A stretch of DNA of 64,000 nt from SIG603 sp964370775. GTDB taxonomy: Bacteria > Bacillota > Clostridia > Oscillospirales > Acutalibacteraceae. Shown here in pieces: positions 1-8,534 of this stretch (within the stretch, counting starts at the first letter, position 1; every line of letters begins with the position of its first letter). The stretch spans positions 21,491-85,490 of the forward strand of contig CAYJKT010000010.1 in assembly GCA_964370775.1 (NCBI GenBank), written 5' to 3'. The notes beneath the pieces were generated by a model. It worked only from the letters and a program-made list of their open reading frames with translations, had not been told where the DNA came from and searched no databases. A program made the position numbers and the translations under genes.

Positions 1-237
1 ATTGTAAGCCACAGGGTTGTATCTGTTACATCTCAAATAGTTTTTGTGCTTAGAAAACTATGGTTAGCTGGTAAAACTGGTTATGATAGTTTGTTTAAAG
101 ACAAGCACGAGAAATCTGAGAGAGTAGCAACTTTCTTAGCTCTTTTAGCACTAGTTAAAGATAAACGTGTGCGAATTGAAGAAGAGGGACAAACAGTATT
201 ATTGATTAAAGGTGGTAGGAAAAGTGCAAATAAATAA
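1..237 (+). CDS. scpA: Segregation and condensation protein A, C-terminal end (5' truncated by window)
   Basis: The reading frame is open from base 1 and stops at 237, so only the last 78 residues are present. ScpA is the kleisin subunit of the SMC-ScpAB condensin; its C-terminal winged-helix domain binds the SMC ATPase head. The visible part (VTSQIVFVLRKLWL, then KSERVATFLALLALVKDKRV near the end) matches that winged helix, which typically ends in a leucine-rich helix and an Arg/Lys strand. scpB follows with a small overlap, the usual arrangement. The identification rests on this short C-terminus and on the neighbour. Confidence 0.8.
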   Translation: MVSHRVVSVTSQIVFVLRKLWLAGKTGYDSLFKDKHEKSERVATFLALLALVKDKRVRIEEEGQTVLLIKGGRKSANK

Positions 238-766
238 GTTAACTGGTAAAATTGAGGCGATTTTGTTTGCAAGTGGCGAGCCTGTATCAAAACACAGAAT
301 AATTGAAGTTCTTAAGATAACAAAAAAAGAGATGGAATACTGCACCAAACAACTTGAAGAAAAATACAACAAAGATGATAGTGGTGTAATGCTGTTAAGA
401 TTAAGTGATGATTTGCAACTGGCTTCTAACCCTAAATATATAGAACCAGTTAGAGAGCTTTTAGCTTTAAAACGCAACACTCCGTTGTCACCAGCGTCAC
501 TAGAAGTTTTAGCACTTGTCGCATATAACCAACCAGTAACAAAGGCTTTTATCGAGCAAGTACGTGGTGTTGATTGCTCTGGTGTTATAAGCAGTTTAAT
601 TCAAAAAGGTTTGGTAGAAGAAAAAGGTAGACTAGAACTAGCTGGTAGACCGTTATTATATGGAACAACAGACAACTTTTTACGCTGTTTTAGTTTAGAT
701 GATTTATCAATGCTTCCTGAGATACCAGATGATAAAAAGGAAGATGAAGGGACTGATGAAGAGTGA
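224..766 (+). CDS. scpB: Segregation and condensation protein B
   Basis: ScpB is the KITE-type partner of ScpA in the SMC condensin that organises and separates the chromosome. The N-terminus (KLTGKIEAILFASGEPVS) and the middle (SLEVLALVAYNQPVTK, then a RGVDCSGVISSLIQKGLVEEKGR winged-helix strand) are characteristic of the two tandem winged-helix domains, and the length of about 180 residues is normal. Two GTG codons can start it: 212 or 224. I prefer 224 because an AAAGGTGG ribosome site ends about 8 nt upstream and the protein then begins at the usual point. It overlaps scpA by 14 nt, and the next gene overlaps its stop by 4 nt, so translation is probably coupled. Confidence 0.92.
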   Translation: MQINKLTGKIEAILFASGEPVSKHRIIEVLKITKKEMEYCTKQLEEKYNKDDSGVMLLRLSDDLQLASNPKYIEPVRELLALKRNTPLSPASLEVLALVAYNQPVTKAFIEQVRGVDCSGVISSLIQKGLVEEKGRLELAGRPLLYGTTDNFLRCFSLDDLSMLPEIPDDKKEDEGTDEE

Positions 767-1374
767 TAGCACTGTATATTTTGCTAGGGATAATTGGATT
801 AATTATTCTTGTGCTGTCTATCCCAGTTTATCTGAAATTTGAATATGGTGAAAATGTTAAGCTGATAGTAACATATTTGTTTGTTAAAATCGACCTATTA
901 AAACCCAAAGAAGAAAAACAAGTTGAAGGAAAAGCAAAAGATGTTGTAGAAGAAGTTAAGCCTAACCCGTTAGACAGAATAAAACCTTTGTTAAACAGGT
1001 ATGGTTTAGAAGGCTTTTTAGAAATAATTAAAGAACTTGGCGCATTATTAGGCAGTAATACAGTTAAGATGATAAAAAAAATCAAGATAAAAGACCTTGA
1101 TATATACTGTGTGGTTAGAGGTTCTGATTGTGCTGAGGTAGCAGAAACATATTACAAAGCGTGTTCAGTTATATATCCTGTAATAAGTAACTTAAAAGCG
1201 ATAACTAAAAGTAAAAAAATCGCTTGTAGCGTAGATATGCAGTATATTGATGAATCACATAAAATAATTGGAGAAGCTAAACTTAGAGTAATACCTATAA
1301 CTTTAGTAGGCGATATATTAGGCTTAATAATTAAGTCTATTCCATATATAAGAAAATTGAATGTAAAAACATAA
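763..1374 (+). CDS. DUF2953 domain membrane protein
   Basis: About 203 residues. It begins with one hydrophobic segment (residues 2-22, ALYILLGIIGLIILVLSIPV) followed by a basic/acidic linker and a mixed alpha/beta domain containing DLDIYCVVRGSDCAEVAETYYKA-type sequence typical of DUF2953. Its function is not known. The GTG start overlaps the scpB stop (GTGA). In many Clostridia a DUF2953 protein sits directly before the GerW/YtfJ sporulation gene, as here, which hints at a role in sporulation or germination, but nothing in the sequence proves this. The topology suggests a single N-terminal anchor with the rest on one face of the membrane. Confidence 0.75.
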   Translation: MIALYILLGIIGLIILVLSIPVYLKFEYGENVKLIVTYLFVKIDLLKPKEEKQVEGKAKDVVEEVKPNPLDRIKPLLNRYGLEGFLEIIKELGALLGSNTVKMIKKIKIKDLDIYCVVRGSDCAEVAETYYKACSVIYPVISNLKAITKSKKIACSVDMQYIDESHKIIGEAKLRVIPITLVGDILGLIIKSIPYIRKLNVKT

Positions 1375-1385
1375 AGGAGATAAAT

Positions 1386-1775
1386 ATGAGTGACAATAAA
1401 GTAAGTGGACTTATGGACACTACTCTTGAAAAAATTAAGGGTATGGTCGATGTTAATACATCTATAGGAACACCAATAAATACAGATGACGGCACTGTGA
1501 TTTTGCCAGTTAACAAAGTGAGCTACGGTTTTGGTGGTGGTGGTTCAGATATACCTTCTAAACATTCTAGTACACTGTTTGGTGGTGGTTCAGGTGGGGC
1601 TGTGACTATCACACCAATTGCTTTTTTAGTTATAAAAAATGGTGATGTAAAGGCTATTCAAATTGAGCCTTTCAATAATTCTATAGACAGGCTAATTCAA
1701 AACATACCAGATTTAATAGATAAATTATCTGCTTTAATTAAAAAAGAAGAAAACATAGAAGAAGTAGCAGAGTAA
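1386..1775 (+). CDS. gerW: GerW/YtfJ family spore protein
   Basis: 129 residues with the two glycine-rich blocks that mark the family (GFGGGGSDIP around residue 46 and FGGGSGGAVTITPIAFLVI around 60-78) followed by an amphipathic C-terminal helix. B. subtilis GerW (YtfJ) is a forespore protein needed for normal germination with L-alanine. The ribosome site AAAGGAGATAAAT is ideal for the ATG at 1386. Its place between DUF2953 and a D-Ala-D-Ala carboxypeptidase is the usual clostridial order and supports an endospore former. No separate sporulation promoter was obvious upstream, so it may be read from the scp operon. Confidence 0.85.
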   Translation: MSDNKVSGLMDTTLEKIKGMVDVNTSIGTPINTDDGTVILPVNKVSYGFGGGGSDIPSKHSSTLFGGGSGGAVTITPIAFLVIKNGDVKAIQIEPFNNSIDRLIQNIPDLIDKLSALIKKEENIEEVAE

Positions 1776-1820
1776 TAAACTAAGCATTAAAAACATAATA
1801 TATTTTGGTAGGTGATAAAA

Positions 1821-2870
1821 TTGCTTAAGAAAATTATTTGTGTTTTTATGTTGATGTTAATATCAGTAAATTTTAGAGTATACGCAGAGGAAAATCTCAC
1901 AGTGTCTGCAAAAGCGGCTGTTCTTTATGACCCAGTAGCAAAAGAAGTAGTTTTTGAACATAATGCGTATGAAGAATATTCTATGGCAAGCACTACAAAG
2001 GTAATGACAAGCCTTATTTTGTGCGAATACATAGAAGAAAATGGAGATAGCGAACACGAGATGACTATGGAGATGGTCATGGTCGAGGGTTCGTCTATGG
2101 GTTTGAAAGCAGGGGACAGAGTTCATTTGTCTGACCTAATTGTTGGTATGCTTTTGCCGTCTGGTAATGATGCTGCAAATGCTACAGCAATTATATTAGG
2201 TGGCGATACAGAAAACTTTGCAAAGCTTATGAACGAAAAAGCAAAAGAAATAGGCATGGAAAAAACTTCTTTTGTTACTCCGTCAGGCTTAGATGATGAA
2301 ATGCATTACTCAACAGCTTTTGACATGGCTCTTTTAACAGCTGAGGCTTTTAAAAATCAGATGTTTAGAGAAGTATATTCAAGCGAAAAAGCAAGTGTAA
2401 GATACTATAGCATAGACCATGCAGATATGCTTACTGTAACTTTCACAAATCATAACAAACTGATAGGTAGCTATGAGTACTGCGTGGGTGGTAAAACAGG
2501 TTTTACAAAAAAATCTGGCAGATGCTTAGTTAGTACTTCAGTAAGAGACGGCACAGAGTTAGTAGCTGTTACACTTAATGCACCAGATGATTGGAACGAC
2601 CATACAAATATGTATGATTATGCGTATCAAAAACTAGAAAGCACAGTTTTTCCAAGTCGGGAATTAACGCTAAACACAGCAGAGGGCAATGTTTTAGAAG
2701 TGATAGTTTTTGAGAGTACGCTTTCATATTTCACAGGTCAAGAGGTAAGTCAAATAGTATATCTACCAAAGTTCATATATGAAACAGGGCTTTTACGAGG
2801 TGCTGAGATTGGTAGCATACATTATTATATAAATGAAGAGTTAGTAAAAACAATGAGTATTATTTATTAA
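1821..2870 (+). CDS. dacF: D-alanyl-D-alanine carboxypeptidase (DacF-like, peptidase S11)
   Basis: Penicillin-binding carboxypeptidase that removes the terminal D-Ala of peptidoglycan stem peptides. The three active-site motifs are in order: STTK near residue 57, SGND near 114 and KTG near 224, followed by a beta-rich C-terminal domain. A signal peptide (LKKIICVFMLMLISVNFRVYA) leads to export. GTG at 1812 is possible, but TTG at 1821 is preferred because the TAGGTGATAAAA ribosome site sits 7 nt before it. The C-terminus lacks an obvious long amphipathic membrane anchor helix. Position after gerW parallels sporulation DacF/DacB genes, so a role in spore cortex or vegetative wall trimming is likely. 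Confidence 0.88.
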   Translation: MLKKIICVFMLMLISVNFRVYAEENLTVSAKAAVLYDPVAKEVVFEHNAYEEYSMASTTKVMTSLILCEYIEENGDSEHEMTMEMVMVEGSSMGLKAGDRVHLSDLIVGMLLPSGNDAANATAIILGGDTENFAKLMNEKAKEIGMEKTSFVTPSGLDDEMHYSTAFDMALLTAEAFKNQMFREVYSSEKASVRYYSIDHADMLTVTFTNHNKLIGSYEYCVGGKTGFTKKSGRCLVSTSVRDGTELVAVTLNAPDDWNDHTNMYDYAYQKLESTVFPSRELTLNTAEGNVLEVIVFESTLSYFTGQEVSQIVYLPKFIYETGLLRGAEIGSIHYYINEELVKTMSIIY

Positions 2871-2881
2871 AGGAAATTAAA

Positions 2882-3697
2882 ATGGCTAGAGATACAAGAT
2901 TACAAAAATTTATGGCAGATGCAGGCTTTGCATCTAGAAGAAAATCCGAGCAATACATACAACAAGGCAGAGTTAAAGTTAACGGCAGAACTGCATCAAT
3001 CGGCGACAAAATTGATGTTAAAGCAGATTTAATAACAGTTGATGGCGAGAAGATAGAACAAGAGAGAAACAAATATTATATAATGATAAACAAACCTAGG
3101 GGTTATGTTACAACAATGAGCGACGAGTTCGATAGAAAATGCGTAGCTCAATTAACAACAGATATTCCAGCAAGACTTTATCCTGTTGGTAGATTGGATA
3201 AAGACAGCGAGGGACTACTTCTTATGACAAACGACGGTGGCTTTGCAAATACAGTTTCACATCCGTCTGGGCATGTATCAAAACTATATAGAGTGACTGT
3301 AAAACCAGCAGCTAAAGAAGACCAAATTACAAAAATGGCGACTGGTGTTGTGATTGATGGCAAGAAAACAGAACCATGTACAATACGTGTAAACACAGAG
3401 GAAAAAGAGCGTACAGTTTTAGAATTTGTTTTGAACGAGGGTAGAAACAGACAAATTAGAAAAATGTGCGAAGAAGTAGGGCTTGAAGTAGTTAGGTTAA
3501 AAAGAACTGCAATTGGTCCACTAAAACTAGGTATGTTACAGCCTGGTCAATTCAGAGAATTAAAGCCTGATGAAATTAGAAAAATCAGAACAGCATCAGA
3601 AAAAAAGAAAGGGATACAAAATGATTCAAATACTGCCACTGCAAGACCAGCAAAGAGAAGAGCTTCTGCTAAAAACACACGAGGTAAAAGGAAATAA
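2882..3697 (+). CDS. rluB: 23S rRNA/16S rRNA pseudouridine synthase, RluB/RsuA family
   Basis: Converts a uridine in rRNA to pseudouridine. An S4-like RNA-binding domain (RLQKFMADAGFASRRKSEQYI, residues 5-25) precedes the catalytic domain with the GRLDKDSEGLLLMTNDG motif, whose Asp (about residue 105) is the catalytic nucleophile, and the RNRQIRKMCEEVGLEV motif. A basic tail (PAKRRASAKNTRGKRK) extends beyond the catalytic domain; its coding sequence overlaps the next gene by 77 nt. The ribosome site AAAGGAAATTAAA fits the ATG. rluB downstream of dac and scp genes is also seen in Bacillus. Confidence 0.9.
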   Translation: MARDTRLQKFMADAGFASRRKSEQYIQQGRVKVNGRTASIGDKIDVKADLITVDGEKIEQERNKYYIMINKPRGYVTTMSDEFDRKCVAQLTTDIPARLYPVGRLDKDSEGLLLMTNDGGFANTVSHPSGHVSKLYRVTVKPAAKEDQITKMATGVVIDGKKTEPCTIRVNTEEKERTVLEFVLNEGRNRQIRKMCEEVGLEVVRLKRTAIGPLKLGMLQPGQFRELKPDEIRKIRTASEKKKGIQNDSNTATARPAKRRASAKNTRGKRK

Positions 3698-4001
3698 AGT
3701 CTTAGTGATGGACGAAAATGGCTCTGAACTGGGCTGGGTATCGCTTAAAATAGACGGAGAAACACTTGTTATAATTAAGTTTGAGCTAACAGGTGGTTTT
3801 GATATAAATAATCTAGACATGGAACAAGTCTTTTTCTTAGACTCCCTTATGCGTTCTGCTGCTTCTTATGGAGAGGTTCACGGCGCTGTTGATATAAAAA
3901 CTGCTGATAATGCATATAATGCTTTTTTAGCAAAGAAAAAGTTTTTGACAGATGAACAAGGTGCGTTTATTCTAATGTCTGAGATAGTAAAGTATTCTTA
4001 A
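3621..4001 (+). CDS. Conserved-looking unknown protein overlapping rluB tail
   Basis: 126 residues from the ATG at 3621, which has AAAGGGATACAAA before it; a longer frame to 3570 lacks a better start. I do not recognise a named family. The order of elements (strand VLVMDENGSELGWVSL, strand ETLVIIKFEL, helix FFLDSLMRSAASYG, strand, helix NAYNAFLAKKKF, strand) loosely resembles a degenerate GNAT fold, but the acetyl-CoA loop is not visible. It starts 77 nt inside rluB in another frame, so both proteins are encoded by 3621-3697 and their expression is probably coupled. It is followed by a terminator-like hairpin, making it the last gene of the scp-rluB unit. Confidence 0.6.
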   Translation: MIQILPLQDQQREELLLKTHEVKGNKVLVMDENGSELGWVSLKIDGETLVIIKFELTGGFDINNLDMEQVFFLDSLMRSAASYGEVHGAVDIKTADNAYNAFLAKKKFLTDEQGAFILMSEIVKYS

Positions 4002-4006
4002 AATTT

Positions 4007-4046
4007 ACGCGAGAATTAGTTACAGAATTGTAATTTATTCTTGCGT
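4007..4046 (+). terminator. Hairpin terminator after the scp-rluB unit
   Basis: Arms 4007-4016 (ACGCGAGAAT) and 4037-4046 (ATTCTTGCGT) pair with one G-U, with an inner TTAC/GTAA helix, followed by TTATTTTC. The right arm overlaps the -35 of the yicC promoter, so termination and initiation are packed together. Confidence 0.6.
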
Positions 4047-4070
4047 TTATTTTCTAAAATATGGTATAAT
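4041..4070 (+). promoter_or_regulatory. SigA-type promoter for the yicC-gmk-priA-thiN cluster
   Basis: TTGCGT at 4041-4046, 18-nt spacer, TATAAT at 4065-4070 preceded by TGG (extended -10). It lies about 35 nt before the TTG start of yicC and just after a terminator, so it is likely the main promoter of the long plus-strand cluster. Confidence 0.65.
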
Positions 4071-4103
4071 ACTTTGAATTAAAAAAAGAAATGAGATGAT
4101 GAA

Positions 4104-4982
4104 TTGCTCAGAAGTATGACAGGTTTCGGAAGAAGCGAAAACACTGTATCTGGTCGACATATAATAGTAGAGATAAAATCTGTTAATCATAAGTATTTTG
4201 AATTTAATGCACGTATTTCAAGAGGATTTAGTTTTTTGGAAGACAAAATAAAAAACTATGTTCAATCTAGAGTTTCTAGAGGTAAAATTGATATTTACGT
4301 TCATATCGAGAATATGGAGGATAATGATGTGGATGTTTTAGTCAACCATTCGCTTGCTAATGGCTATTACAAAGCATATAAAGAATTATCTGATAAATAT
4401 GATATTGACGAAAGAATTTCACTTTCCCTTTTAACAAGAAACTCAGATATTTTTTCTATTCACAGAAAACCTGATGATGAAGAAGAGGTTTTTAACGCAG
4501 TAGAAATAGTTTTGAATGATGCACTAAATTCTTTTATTGTGATGAGAGAAAAAGAGGGCGAAAAGCTGTATCAAGATATTATATCAAGAGCTGATATGAT
4601 TATTGATTTTGTTAATGAAGTTGAAAAACTTAGTCCTCAAACAGTTAGTGATTATAGAATTAGGCTTGAAAACAAGATTAAAGAAGTTTTGGAAGACCGA
4701 AATATTGACGAACAAAGAATTTTAACAGAAGCTGCAATTTTTGCGGATAAAATATCAGTAGCAGAGGAAACAGTAAGGCTAAAAAGCCATATATCTCAGT
4801 TAAAGAAATTTGTTAAAGCTGAGGGAGCTGTTGGTAGAAAAGTTGACTTTTTGTTGCAAGAAGTTAACAGAGAGATTAACACGATAGGTTCAAAAGCCAG
4901 TGATGCAAGCATTGCGTATATTGTGGTTGATATGAAATCTGAGACTGAGAAAATTAGAGAACAAATACAAAATGTTGAGTAA
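4104..4982 (+). CDS. yicC: YicC/YloC family endoribonuclease
   Basis: 292 residues. It starts with the signature LRSMTGFGRSE and contains the N-terminal YicC domain (EIKSVNHKYFEFNARISR) and the C-terminal DUF1732 domain ending in IVVDMKSETEKIREQIQNVE. E. coli YicC and B. subtilis YloC are RNA-cleaving enzymes acting on small or structured RNAs. The start is TTG at 4104; ATG options within are far downstream and would delete the signature. It heads the ylo-type cluster as in B. subtilis and is followed after 26 nt by remA. Confidence 0.92.
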   Translation: MLRSMTGFGRSENTVSGRHIIVEIKSVNHKYFEFNARISRGFSFLEDKIKNYVQSRVSRGKIDIYVHIENMEDNDVDVLVNHSLANGYYKAYKELSDKYDIDERISLSLLTRNSDIFSIHRKPDDEEEVFNAVEIVLNDALNSFIVMREKEGEKLYQDIISRADMIIDFVNEVEKLSPQTVSDYRIRLENKIKEVLEDRNIDEQRILTEAAIFADKISVAEETVRLKSHISQLKKFVKAEGAVGRKVDFLLQEVNREINTIGSKASDASIAYIVVDMKSETEKIREQIQNVE

Positions 4983-5008
4983 AAAGTTAGTGTTATATTG
5001 GAGAGAAA

Positions 5009-5269
5009 ATGAGATTTATTAACATAGGTTTTGGAAATATGGTGAGTGCTGAGAAAGTTGTTTCCATAGTAAGCCCAGACAGTGCACCTATTAAAAGAAT
5101 AGTGCAAGAAGCTAAGGAAAAAGGCATTATCATAGATGCAAGTCAAGGTAGAAAAACAAAATCTGTTATAATAACTGAAAGTGACCATGTAGTTTTATCG
5201 GCGCTCACTACCGATAGAATTATTGCAAGATTTGAAGGAGTGAATGACAATGGAGAAAATGAAGAATAA
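5009..5269 (+). CDS. remA: RemA/DUF370 DNA-binding regulator
   Basis: 86 residues beginning MRFINIGFGNMVSAEKVV, the hallmark of the RemA (YlzA) family, with RGRKTKS-like basic segment (QGRKTKSVIITES) in the middle that is part of the DNA-binding surface. In B. subtilis RemA is a ring-forming activator of biofilm matrix and osmoprotection genes. The location between yicC and gmk is conserved across Firmicutes. GGAGAGAAA precedes the ATG. The last 20 nt overlap the start of gmk. Confidence 0.93.
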   Translation: MRFINIGFGNMVSAEKVVSIVSPDSAPIKRIVQEAKEKGIIIDASQGRKTKSVIITESDHVVLSALTTDRIIARFEGVNDNGENEE

Positions 5270-5825
5270 AGGCTTGTTAATAGTTGTATCGTCGCCATCT
5301 GGTGGTGGAAAAGGCACAATATTAGGTAAGTTTTTTGAAAATTATAGTGGTGCTTCTTATTCTGTATCTGCTACAACTAGAAGCCCAAGAGAGGGTGAAG
5401 TTCACGGAACTCACTACAACTTTGTTACTAGAGAAGAATTTGAAAGTTTGATAGCAAATGGTAAACTGCTTGAGTACACTGAGTACTGCGACAATTACTA
5501 TGGAACTCTAAAAGAACAAGTGGAAAATGCTAGAAATGCTGGCAAAGACATTGTTTTAGAGATAGAAGTTGACGGTGGCGAGCAGATTAAAAACATCGTA
5601 CCTGATTGCGTAAGTATATTTATAGCACCACCGTCTCTTGAAGTTCTTGAAAAAAGACTAAGAGGCAGAGGAACAGACAGCGATGAGGTTATCGCAAAAA
5701 GACTTAACACTGCAAAAGAAGAAATGAAGTGCGCTAAGTTTTATGATTATGTTGTTGTAAATGATGAACTAGAAAAAGCAGTTAGTGATTTTACAGATAT
5801 TATTAAAGAAGAAAAGTCAAAATAA
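5250..5825 (+). CDS. gmk: Guanylate kinase
   Basis: Phosphorylates GMP to GDP with ATP. The P-loop (SSPSGGGKGTI near residue 15; the usual GxGKST is GGGKGT here), the GMP-binding TTRSPREGEVHGTHYNF segment and the lid region (RLRGRGTDSDEVIAKRL) are present; the length of about 191 residues is normal. ATG at 5250 is chosen over 5244 because GGAG at 5237-5240 then lies 9 nt away rather than 3. It overlaps remA by 20 nt and precedes rpoZ, as in B. subtilis. Confidence 0.95.
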   Translation: MEKMKNKGLLIVVSSPSGGGKGTILGKFFENYSGASYSVSATTRSPREGEVHGTHYNFVTREEFESLIANGKLLEYTEYCDNYYGTLKEQVENARNAGKDIVLEIEVDGGEQIKNIVPDCVSIFIAPPSLEVLEKRLRGRGTDSDEVIAKRLNTAKEEMKCAKFYDYVVVNDELEKAVSDFTDIIKEEKSK

Positions 5826-5867
5826 AATAGATAAGTTAGTGCTGTTTACAGCAGAATGGAGATTAAA

Positions 5868-6074
5868 ATGTTAAAACCGTCAGAAAATATAATTAAAACG
5901 CCTCATAACAGTCATTACTCGCTAGTTATAGCTGTTGCTAAAAGAGCAAGAGATATAATTGATGAATGTGAGGAGCAAGGTGAAATCCTTATAGAAAAAC
6001 CTGTTGACTTAGCTGTTAAAGACTTTGTTAAAGGTAAATACAATATTTTAGAGCCAAACCCACACGATTATTAA
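5868..6074 (+). CDS. rpoZ: RNA polymerase omega subunit
   Basis: 68 residues starting MLKPSENIIKTPHNSHYSLVIAVAKRARDI; the segment SHYSLVIAVAKRAR is the conserved omega helix that clamps the beta-prime subunit. A frame extending to 5856 exists, but GGAGATTAAA puts the ribosome site 6 nt before the ATG at 5868. The neighbours gmk and priA confirm the identity. The coaBC gene that sits between rpoZ and priA in B. subtilis is missing here. Confidence 0.92.
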   Translation: MLKPSENIIKTPHNSHYSLVIAVAKRARDIIDECEEQGEILIEKPVDLAVKDFVKGKYNILEPNPHDY

Positions 6075-6085
6075 GGAGAACTGTT

Positions 6086-8509
6086 TTGCTTGTAGATGTA
6101 GCAATTGAAAATACAGCGTTTAGTTTTGATATGCCTTTCACTTATGAAGTGCCAAGTGGTGTAACTGTTATACCCGGTATGAGAGTGACAGTGCCTTTTG
6201 GACAAGGTAACAAAACTAGAATAGGTATGGTGCTTGATTATTCTAACAAAGAAAAAGATGCAAAAACTAAGACGATAGTAGAAGTTTTAGACGAAGAACC
6301 AGTGCTTACTAAAGAGATGATAAGCCTAGCAATTTGGATGAAATCTAGATATTTTTGCACTCTTTTTGATGCTGTTAAATTAATGTTGCCAGCAGGAATT
6401 AGCTACAAGGTACAACTAAAATATAGTTTAAATAAAGACTTTAATATACAATCAGAATTAGACACTAATTTAGAAGATATACTGAGTAAATTCGATAAAA
6501 AAAAGAGCTACACAGCTGAACAACTTTTAACTTTGGGTGTTGATATCAACACAAAAGATTTTGCAAATCTTGTTAAAAATGGAGCTATACTTGCTACTGA
6601 TAATGCTAAAAGAAAAGCAGGAGACGCTACAGAAAAAATGATTTTTGCAGTGAAAGATTATGAAAAAAAGCTTTCACCTAAGCAAACTGAAGTGTATGAG
6701 CATTTGTGCAGTACTGGTGATATTTCTGTTAAAGAACTAATGTATTACACAGGAGTTGGAATATCAGTTATAAAAGCATTGTCAGACAAAGGTGCTGCGA
6801 TAATTTACGAAAAAGAAGTATATAGAAAGCCAAAGTACTTGAAGCAAAGTTTAGAAGACGAAGAACTTAATGTAAGTTTAAGTTACGAACAAGCTTTGGT
6901 GTTTGATGATATAATTGATGAGTTTGAGAGCAAAAGTCAGCATGTTTCTGTGCTTTATGGAGTTACAGGAAGTGGTAAGACATCTGTTTTTTTAAAGCTT
7001 ATTGATTATGTTATAGGCAAGGGCTTAGACGCCATACTTATGGTGCCAGAAATTGCTTTAACTCCTCAAACTATTGAGATATTCAAGAAAAAGTTCGGAG
7101 ATAACATTGCAGTGTTTCACAGTGCGTTGTCGGTTGGAGAACGCATGGACCAGTGGAAACGTGTTAGCAGAGGTGAATGTAAACTAGCTATCGGCACAAG
7201 GTCTGCTGTGTTTGCACCGTTTAGAAACTTAGGCTTAATTGTTATTGACGAAGAACAAGAAAGCACTTATAAATCAGAGATAACTCCAAGATATAACGCA
7301 AAAGAGATAGCCAAGTTTAGAGCAGCTTTTAATAAATCATACTGTTTGTTTAGCTCTGCTACTCCGTCGCTAGAGTCATATCACTTAGGTGTTACTGGCA
7401 AGTACGGACTGCATAAGCTAGAAAAGCGATTTGGCAAAGCCACTTTGCCAAGCGTTAGAATTGTTGACATGAATAATGAAGTAATGTTTGGCAACAAAAC
7501 AGACATTAGCTATCCTTTAACAAAAGCACTTAATGACAATTTAAGAAATGGTAAGCAAAGTATTATACTTTTAAATAGAAGAGGCTATAATACTTATGCA
7601 AGCTGTAAAAACTGCCACACAGTGATAGATTGCCCAAATTGCAGTATAAGCCTTACTATGCATTCTGCGAATAATAGGTTAATGTGCCATTATTGTGGTT
7701 ATTCCAAAGAATTTAGCAGTATATGCCCAAAATGTAACAGTGATGGAGTAAGTTACACAGGTATTGGAACGCAAAGAGCAGAAGAAAGCTTGATTGAAGC
7801 TGTACCAGATGCTAGAATTTTGAGAATAGATGCTGATAGCACTATGGCGAAGTATTCCCTAGAACAAAAACTTGATTTGTTTGCAAAAGGGAATTATGAT
7901 ATAATGATAGGAACGCAAATGGTTGCAAAAGGTTTGAACTTTGAAAACGTAACCCTTGTTGGAGTTTTATCAGCCGACCAAAGCTTATATAGCGACGATT
8001 TTAGAAGTAGCGAAAAAGCTTTCGACCTACTAACTCAAGTTGTCGGTCGTTCTGGTAGAGGAAAATTTCCGGGCGAAGCGATTATTCAAACGTATGTGCC
8101 AGAAAATCCGTATCTAAAACTGGCAGCAAGCCAAGATTATGCAACATTTTACGATATGGAGATAGCATATAGATTTGCAATGCTTTATCCACCTTATGTA
8201 GATATAATTATGATAGGTTTTGTAGGTGAAGATGAAGCAAGAGTGAAACTTTCGTCAGAATATTTTTTGTATGAGCTTAGTAATATCGCTAACCAAAATA
8301 AAAAACAATTTCCACTAAGAATATTAAGACCGTCCCCAGCGGCAGTGCATAAAATCGGTGGAAAATACAGATATAAATTAATTATAAAGTGTAAAAACAC
8401 TATAGAATTTAGAGACGTTATTGCAGACTTGCTAATTAAGTTTGCTAAAAACAAAGATTACAAAGAGGTCACAGCATTTGCAGACTTAAACCCAAGCACA
8501 ATAATGTAA
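6086..8509 (+). CDS. priA: Primosomal protein N' (replication restart helicase PriA)
   Basis: 807 residues. It contains the N-terminal 3'-end DNA binding domain, a Walker A (YGVTGSGKTSVF near residue 294), a DEEQ Walker B variant (VIDEEQESTYKSE), the zinc-binding cysteine cluster (CKNCHTVIDCPNCS, CHYCG, CPKC; about residues 508-550) inserted in the helicase core, and the QVVGRSGRG motif. PriA reloads the replisome at stalled forks. The start is TTG at 6086 with AAGGAG 7 nt upstream. It is directly followed by def, the typical Firmicute order. Confidence 0.95.
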   Translation: MLVDVAIENTAFSFDMPFTYEVPSGVTVIPGMRVTVPFGQGNKTRIGMVLDYSNKEKDAKTKTIVEVLDEEPVLTKEMISLAIWMKSRYFCTLFDAVKLMLPAGISYKVQLKYSLNKDFNIQSELDTNLEDILSKFDKKKSYTAEQLLTLGVDINTKDFANLVKNGAILATDNAKRKAGDATEKMIFAVKDYEKKLSPKQTEVYEHLCSTGDISVKELMYYTGVGISVIKALSDKGAAIIYEKEVYRKPKYLKQSLEDEELNVSLSYEQALVFDDIIDEFESKSQHVSVLYGVTGSGKTSVFLKLIDYVIGKGLDAILMVPEIALTPQTIEIFKKKFGDNIAVFHSALSVGERMDQWKRVSRGECKLAIGTRSAVFAPFRNLGLIVIDEEQESTYKSEITPRYNAKEIAKFRAAFNKSYCLFSSATPSLESYHLGVTGKYGLHKLEKRFGKATLPSVRIVDMNNEVMFGNKTDISYPLTKALNDNLRNGKQSIILLNRRGYNTYASCKNCHTVIDCPNCSISLTMHSANNRLMCHYCGYSKEFSSICPKCNSDGVSYTGIGTQRAEESLIEAVPDARILRIDADSTMAKYSLEQKLDLFAKGNYDIMIGTQMVAKGLNFENVTLVGVLSADQSLYSDDFRSSEKAFDLLTQVVGRSGRGKFPGEAIIQTYVPENPYLKLAASQDYATFYDMEIAYRFAMLYPPYVDIIMIGFVGEDEARVKLSSEYFLYELSNIANQNKKQFPLRILRPSPAAVHKIGGKYRYKLIIKCKNTIEFRDVIADLLIKFAKNKDYKEVTAFADLNPSTIM

Positions 8510-8534
8510 ATGTTATAGGTGAAAGGAATATTAT

